From positions 62,001 to 126,000 of the forward strand of contig JANTQF010000032.1 in NCBI GenBank assembly GCA_032988165.1: 64,000 nucleotides of DNA. Reading direction: 5' to 3'. Of the stretch, positions 59,166 to 64,000 are shown piece after piece. The translations under genes and the position numbers were made by a program. Each line of letters starts with the position of its first letter. The stretch's first letter is position 1. The notes beneath the pieces are model-generated. The model was not told where the DNA came from, made no database searches, and was given only the letters and a program-made list of their open reading frames with translations. This DNA comes from Emmonsiellopsis sp. PD_33. Its lineage: Eukaryota; Ascomycota; Eurotiomycetes; Onygenales; Ajellomycetaceae.

Positions 59166-60015
59166 ATGAATAGTACTTTTACTGAATTGAGTAATAATAA
59201 TAACCAATATGACTAACATGCAATAGATGATAGTGTCAGTAAAGATAATATTATTAATAATAGAGTATAGAGTACTGCTGATGCCATCACTAACATTGAT
59301 GCAGATAGGAGTAGGGATACACTAGCTAATATTAGTGTAACTAATATAAGTGGCAATAGAGATACCTCTAATAATATTGATATAGATGGGGGCAGGGACA
59401 CACTAACCAACATTAATATAATCAATATGAGTGGTGATAGAGACACCTCTAACAACATTGACATGGATGGGGGTAGGGACATACTGGCTAATATTAGTGT
59501 AATCAATATAAGTAGTAATAGAAACACACTGGCTAATATTAGTGCAACTAACACAAGTGGTAATAGGGATACACTGACTAATATTAGTGCAACTAACACA
59601 AGTGACAACAGGGACACCTCCAACAACATTGACATAGATGAGGGTAGGGACATACTGGCTAATATTAGTGTAGCTGATGCAAGTGGCAATAGGGATATCT
59701 CTAATAATATTAATATAGATAGGGGCAGGGACACACTTACTAATATTAGTGTAGCTGATATTGAGTGGTGAGAGGGATATCTCCACTAAAATTAATGTAG
59801 ATAGTGGTAGGGACACACTGCATAATATTAGTACATCTGACATAAGTGGCAATGAAGATACCTCTGCAAATCTTAGTATAGTTAATGCTATTAGCAGTAG
59901 TAATACCTCCATTAATGTTGATATGATTGAGAATATTTGCACTATTAACACTATTAGTGTGATTATTGCACTGCAGGCACATGCAAGAGATCAGCTGCAC
60001 ACAGTAGCTTCTGCA
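59166..60015 (+). pseudogene. Repeat protein with 26-residue period, copy 2
   Basis: Same order as copy 1 with one rearrangement in the array (total length 45 bp longer) and the same shared frameshift near 59761. The tail runs in frame into the right flank: CPTCSKK/KDFANVDKIFSAIREN crosses 60120. This suggests that copy 2 keeps the true gene continuation. Confidence 0.6.
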
Positions 60016-60084
60016 TGCTCCAAGTAGGACTATATGATAAATCACTGCACCTGCTAAAACTACATAAGCATGCCTGTGCTATCA

Positions 60085-60420
60085 CATGCCCTACATGCAG
60101 TAAAAAGATTTTGCCAATGTAGACAAGATATTTAGTGCTATTAGGGAGAACAATCTCCAATATATCTGCATAGTAAATGATATATTGAGTGTTGACTTCA
60201 GTAGCCATCTTCTTGTAGATCATACACCTAGATTACAGGTCATATACTATAAGTATTGAGGGGTTATATTTGATAAGATAAAGCTTATTTTAATCAATAA
60301 AATATGGAACCTCATTGATCTTAACTGGCTACTATGCTTTCCTGATTGAGAGGCATATAATAAGAATTCTGAAGATAGAGAATTAATTAGCTACCTGGAA
60401 ATAAATCACAATTAAAATAA
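60085..60420 (+). pseudogene. Continuation of the repeat-protein gene or adjoining gene
   Basis: One frame reads NVDKIFSAIRENNLQYICIV, NDILSVDFSSHLLVDHTPRL, IKLILINKIWNLIDLNWLLC and NSEDRELISYLEINHN with only two or three stops. The order HLLVDH...K..LI..NKIW..ID is repeated in diverged form at 63640-64000. Family unknown. Confidence 0.45.
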
Positions 60421-60569
60421 AAAAGAGAGAGATAAAGAGGGTAGTGAGACATATATAGAAGTATTATCATAAATATAGAGATATAGGATATCATTAGCAT
60501 TGAGAAGTATTTAAGTATATGAAAGATAAAAGCAAGAGGGAAGTAAAATCTCCTGGCAGATAACTACCA

Positions 60570-60890
60570 TCTCACTTCCCAGAATTTGCCAATATAGCTT
60601 GCAATGTTCAAATCAGGCCACAAAATTGCCAGCAGTTGCAAAGTATTGCAAGGGATTATAGTTTTAGAATACTATTAGCTTGCCACAGGAGAGCTTATGT
60701 GTAGTCCTGGCTAAAGAAGGGAATTAGACTGCAAAGAGAAAAGTTAGGAATGATTATAATATACCTAATGCTGTGTATGTTTAGGCTCTAAGCTGCAGAT
60801 CAAGAGATATAAGATACTTAGTAAGTTAAGGCTAGTAATACAGATAGTCATGCTTTTGAATTCATGAGGAGATATATGTATTTCAGTGTT
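60570..60890 (+). pseudogene. Unknown basic coding remnant
   Basis: The frame reads HFPEFANIACNVQIRPQNCQ, IARDYSFRILLACHRRAYV, stop, LKKGIRLQREKLGMIIIYL. Arg/Lys-rich, family unknown. A frame change follows near a possible acceptor TATTTCAG (60878). Confidence 0.35.
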
Positions 60891-61500
60891 AGCTGATAAA
60901 CTTCATGTGGCAAACTTCAGCTGGTGATATATACTGAAGAATTAGAGAAATGCAGTCATTATTAAGATACTTGAATGAATTGAATGAATTGTGACAAGGT
61001 AGAGGTTCAGGGCCCAGTGAGATTACATCAGGAGTAAGCATCTTAGGTGCTCAATAAGATGTTGAGTGACATGAAAGGTACAATCAGGAAGGATAACAAG
61101 CCTAAATAGTTTATATTAACTTAAGTTTATTACATGTTTTGTTGCTAGAGATTTAGTTGGTGTCTAGTAGATTCCATTGGTTCAGCAGGGTAGTCACATA
61201 GAATGACTATATGTCTTGCTCAATTTTGAGAAGAAAATGTATGATTTTTTGCAAAAACAGACACAGTTGTGTATATTTAAGGGGAAAGAATGGGAGCAAG
61301 GAGTCCAAGACAAATAAAATTGAAAAGTGATGGGGGTACTGACCAAGATTGGATGATGACAAGGAGGATTATGAAGAGAAAGAGAGAGAGCTAGAATTTT
61401 ATATTTACTAGTAATTAGATTAGTTAATACTGCAAGATGTATTAGTAATAACTGGTGATATATGCTTGATTTTTATGGTAATAAGAAAATATAACATCAA
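60891..61500. other. Right flank, patchwork of short coding-like phrases
   Basis: Phrases such as ADKLHVANFSW (near 60890) and NFEKKMYDFLQKQTQLCIFK (61220-61280) are readable but no continuous frame can be supported. Confidence 0.3.
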
Positions 61501-61504
61501 GGTA

Positions 61505-61870
61505 TAAATAAGTGGTGATTTTATATTCCTTATTCTCTCACTTTCTATAAGGCTAACCCCCTAACCCATAATCCTAAGGGGTGAGTGATTAGTAGACTGG
61601 AAATGTAGTATTATAGGAATAATACACAGTACAATGTGATTATTAATATGATTAGAGGCAGATGAGACATATCATTCACATAATAAGTAGTGGTTTTTTA
61701 TATTCCTTATTCTCTAACCCTTTCTAATGTGGACCCCCTAATCCTAACACCCTAAGTCAAATATATATAAACTGTAGTATTCATGTAAGCAGTGTTTTTT
61801 ATACATTCCTTATTTTCTAACTCTCTCTAAGGCTAACCCCCTAATTCTAACACCCTAAGTTCCAGTATTA
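61505..61870. repeat. Triplicated block with CTAACCCCCTAA core
   Basis: TTTTATATTCCTTATTCTCT-like starts at 61520, 61696 and 61798, each followed by an AAGGCTAACCCCCTAA-like block (the second reads TGTGGACCCCCTAA) and ATCCTAA or TTCTAACACCCTAAG. Three unevenly spaced units. Confidence 0.65.
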
Positions 61871-61913
61871 AAATCTAGTCATTAATAAGTAAATTCACTT
61901 ACTTGCTGTATCT

Positions 61914-61923
61914 AGGGGGGGGG
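61914..61923 (+). repeat. Short poly-G tract
   Basis: About ten G residues after TATCTA, striking in an AT-rich, CpG-free context. Nearby homopolymers are A or T. Confidence 0.7.
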
Positions 61924-63540
61924 TGTTGTAAATTATTGTAAATTGAGGTTTGCAGGATTAATCACATCTGTAATGACTCCAATAACAAGAAGATAGTTTA
62001 TAAAGGCAAATAATAAGTAATTAAAAGATGAACACTAAGTAGTTAGTGCATCATACCCATACATCATGTGGGATTAGGAGAAAGAAGAGAGGCAGACAGA
62101 GGGAAAAAAAAAAAAAGCAGTAATTTACAGAGTAAAGTAAAGTAATGTTTATATTAGCTTCATCCTGACTAACTGTAGATTCCTTGTACTGATTGGGAGT
62201 CTTAACAGAATAGCATGATCTGATTGATGTGAATTTGAACTATTATTATATAACTCAAGTGAAGAGTAGTAATATGACTTAGGTCTTAGTGTAATCTTTT
62301 CTTTTGTGGTTAAGTGTCATTCCTCCTGTGGACCTCATATTATGCAATTCCTTTGAATACTAGTACTAAGAGAGGCTCATGGGCATTCAGTATTTTTTTT
62401 AATGGGGAAAGGAAATGCTGTAGGACTACTGACACAGCTAATACATTAACTAGGTCTAGTTAGATACTAGTGAGAGCCTCTTCTCAGGGGCCAAGCCTGC
62501 CCAGGCCTCACATCAGCCACACCTCTCATGAAGGCTCCATCCTGACAGGGCCTGGATTAAAAGCTAGTTATTATTGGAGTCTGGAGGAAGGGCAGGCCTG
62601 ATATATGAGCAGTTAATTATACTAATACTAATTTAATAACCTGGAAAAAAAAAACCTCTTCTATATTACATAAAAAGTGAATGGCATTACTGAGAGGATA
62701 AAGGCATAAAGGGCCTTCTAATAAAGATGTATTAGAGATGCAAAAGAAATAATAATAAAACCAGTATAATATGATTAGATTCAAAACCATCAAATAGGGA
62801 TTCTAACTGATGGCTTTAGGAACCTTCATTAAGGAACACAAGGTGAAAAAGATGGAAAAGAAAAAGTCAAAAGACAAATAAATAAAACATTGATGATAGG
62901 TAACTGATTTAGTGTGTGAGGATTTAAGATGGAGAAAGTAAATCAAGGTAAATAAAAAAACAAAGAATATAGAACTAAAGAGAGAAAATCTAGTAGCACA
63001 AAAAGTTCTATCTATAGTTAAAAGACATTGCAGCTTCAATGAGAATAAAGTGGATAAAAGATTTTACAAGAAATATAGAGGTTGAAAGATGAAAATTAAA
63101 ACTAAAATAGTCATGTCATTGTATAGATTTCTGAGGTATAAGCCTTTGCTTGTATTTGTCCTTGTTGAGTGAGTTGAAGGTCAGTAATATACTAAGCAGA
63201 CTTGTTTAGTATTATAATAGGCTGAAAAGACATTATGTGCAGTAATTGATTGATTGGGACAGACAAATAATTTGAAAAAAATTTCTTTATTATATGTTGG
63301 CTACAGTCTTTAAGTGCTATGAAGTAAGGGGTACCATTGATGAAGCTGAGAGTAATGACTGTGAATGTCTGGAGGCATAGACTGATGTAATTATAATTTC
63401 CTGGGTTAATAGTATCTATTTACTCCCATGCAAATGTCCTGTCATGCTGTGATATATATGTCTTAATAATCTAAAGATGCTCCATAGGAGAAATAGGATA
63501 TTCAACAAATTCAAATCCTCTATTAAAGGTGGGTTGAAGA
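61924..63540. other. Right flank, no gene recognised
   Basis: Contains poly-A runs (62103-62115, 62645-62654) and a locally GC-rich patch at 62480-62560 (GGGGCCAAGCCTGCCCAGGCC and GACAGGGCCTGG) with no CpG. Minus-strand open frame 62803-63039 is Phe/Leu-rich and not credible as a protein. Confidence 0.35.
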
Positions 63541-64000
63541 TATGAGCTGTGTGATTAAGACTAAAAAAATTGCTGGAGAATTTGATCAGTCATACTATCT
63601 ATAACTGTTGTCTGAAATTGTTTGTGATTTTTATACATAGATGTGCAAAAAATGTCCATATATACAACTTATTTACTCCCTTGAGGTAGGATATGCTCCA
63701 TTGAAGCTTGGACATGAATGAAGAACTTAACTGTGTTTTTGGTAGCTAGTTCCATGTAGATAGGGCTGCCATATTTGAGGTTATAGGCTTCAAGAGATGG
63801 AGGTTCAAATTAAGTAATATAAAGCTTGTTTTTTTCAACCAGATATAGGACCTTATTTGATGAATGTAACCACAATTCTCAGCTGATATTTAGATAAATG
63901 ATAATAATTCTAAAAAAATGAAGTAAAAGGGGGCAGGCATTGAGCATTGATGAGCTATTTATAAGTATATTAAAGAATATTAATAGAGCAAAGAGTACTG
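63541..64000 (+). pseudogene. Diverged second copy of the 60.0-60.4 kb gene, cut by the window edge
   Basis: The frame reads NCCLKLFVIFIHRCAKN, then an LDMNEELNCVFGS block, a stop, FHVDRAAIFEVIGFKRWRFK and LSNIKLVFFNQI, stop, DLI. It parallels the 60.0-60.4 kb frame (VDH/VDR, K..LI.IN/K.VFFNQ). Differences include transversions, so this is an older duplicate. It runs off the right end. Confidence 0.45.

Larger units (their letters stand above)
48101..60120. mobile_element. 21.7-kb unit, copy 2, right part
   Basis: Resumes CTCTTGGCCATAAAAC, matching 11276 on, and runs collinear with copy 1 (offsets 36800-36845) to CAATGT at 60120. Copy 1 continues there into the next hairpin, whereas copy 2 continues into different sequence. 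Confidence 0.85.

Noticed and set aside
61540..61870. Telomere repeat
   Set aside because: CTAACCCCCTAACCC occurs once and the other copies are irregular. There is no uniform hexamer array.
1..64000. tRNA, rRNA or other structured RNA genes
   Set aside because: No GGTTCRA-type T-loop with matching acceptor stem, and no rRNA core sequence, was seen. The absence of CpG would itself be unusual for such genes.

Overview
This window looks like a transposon-rich, mutation-scarred block of a filamentous fungal genome, most likely an ascomycete. It holds no intact host gene, tRNA or rRNA that I can recognise. Every protein-coding remnant is full of in-frame TAG/TGA/TAA. Wherever two copies of a sequence can be compared, the differences are almost all C/T or G/A transitions. 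Reading the whole window I found no CpG dinucleotide. Loss of CpG together with transition-only divergence of repeats is the signature of repeat-induced point mutation or methylation-driven decay. Near-total CpG loss in repeats has been described for Coccidioides and relatives (Onygenales), but that assignment is inference.

Layout. (1) 1-1602: two direct copies, 941 bp apart, of an LTR-like sequence. (2) 1602-23274: a 21.7-kb unit, copy 1. (3) 23275-60120: a second tandem copy of the same unit, split by (4) a 15.1-kb nested insertion at 32998-48100. (5) 60121-64000: right flank, which carries a diverged repeat of the sequence spanning the end of copy 2.

The 21.7-kb unit has divergent halves. 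The left half reads on the minus strand: a large acidic, repeat-rich protein gene (about 13.07-9.39 kb), then a recognisable Plavaka-type (KDZ/CMC-related DDE) transposase pseudogene (about 8.48-5.47 kb), a 62-residue repeat protein and a small gene A. The right half reads mostly on the plus strand: a gene with a possible CCCH-like N-terminus, gene B (an inverted paralogue of gene A), an Arg-Trp-rich exon and a repeat protein with a 26-residue period. About ten minisatellite families lie in and between these genes, and several differ in copy number between the two tandem copies.

The 15.1-kb insertion is a separate element. It has short terminal inverted repeats, a probable 2-3 bp target duplication, an SNF2-family helicase pseudogene, its own Plavaka-type transposase pseudogene with DKT and ADG motifs still readable, and unknown accessory coding regions. 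A 16-bp perfect palindrome, CTCAGCTTAAGCTGAG, and its decayed variants recur about 15 times inside it; I did not see this palindrome elsewhere in the window. The insertion interrupts the large minus-strand gene of copy 2.

The most unusual features are the complete CpG loss, the palindrome set, and an 18-bp motif family that sits in opposite orientations on the two sides of the divergent gene heads of the 21.7-kb unit.
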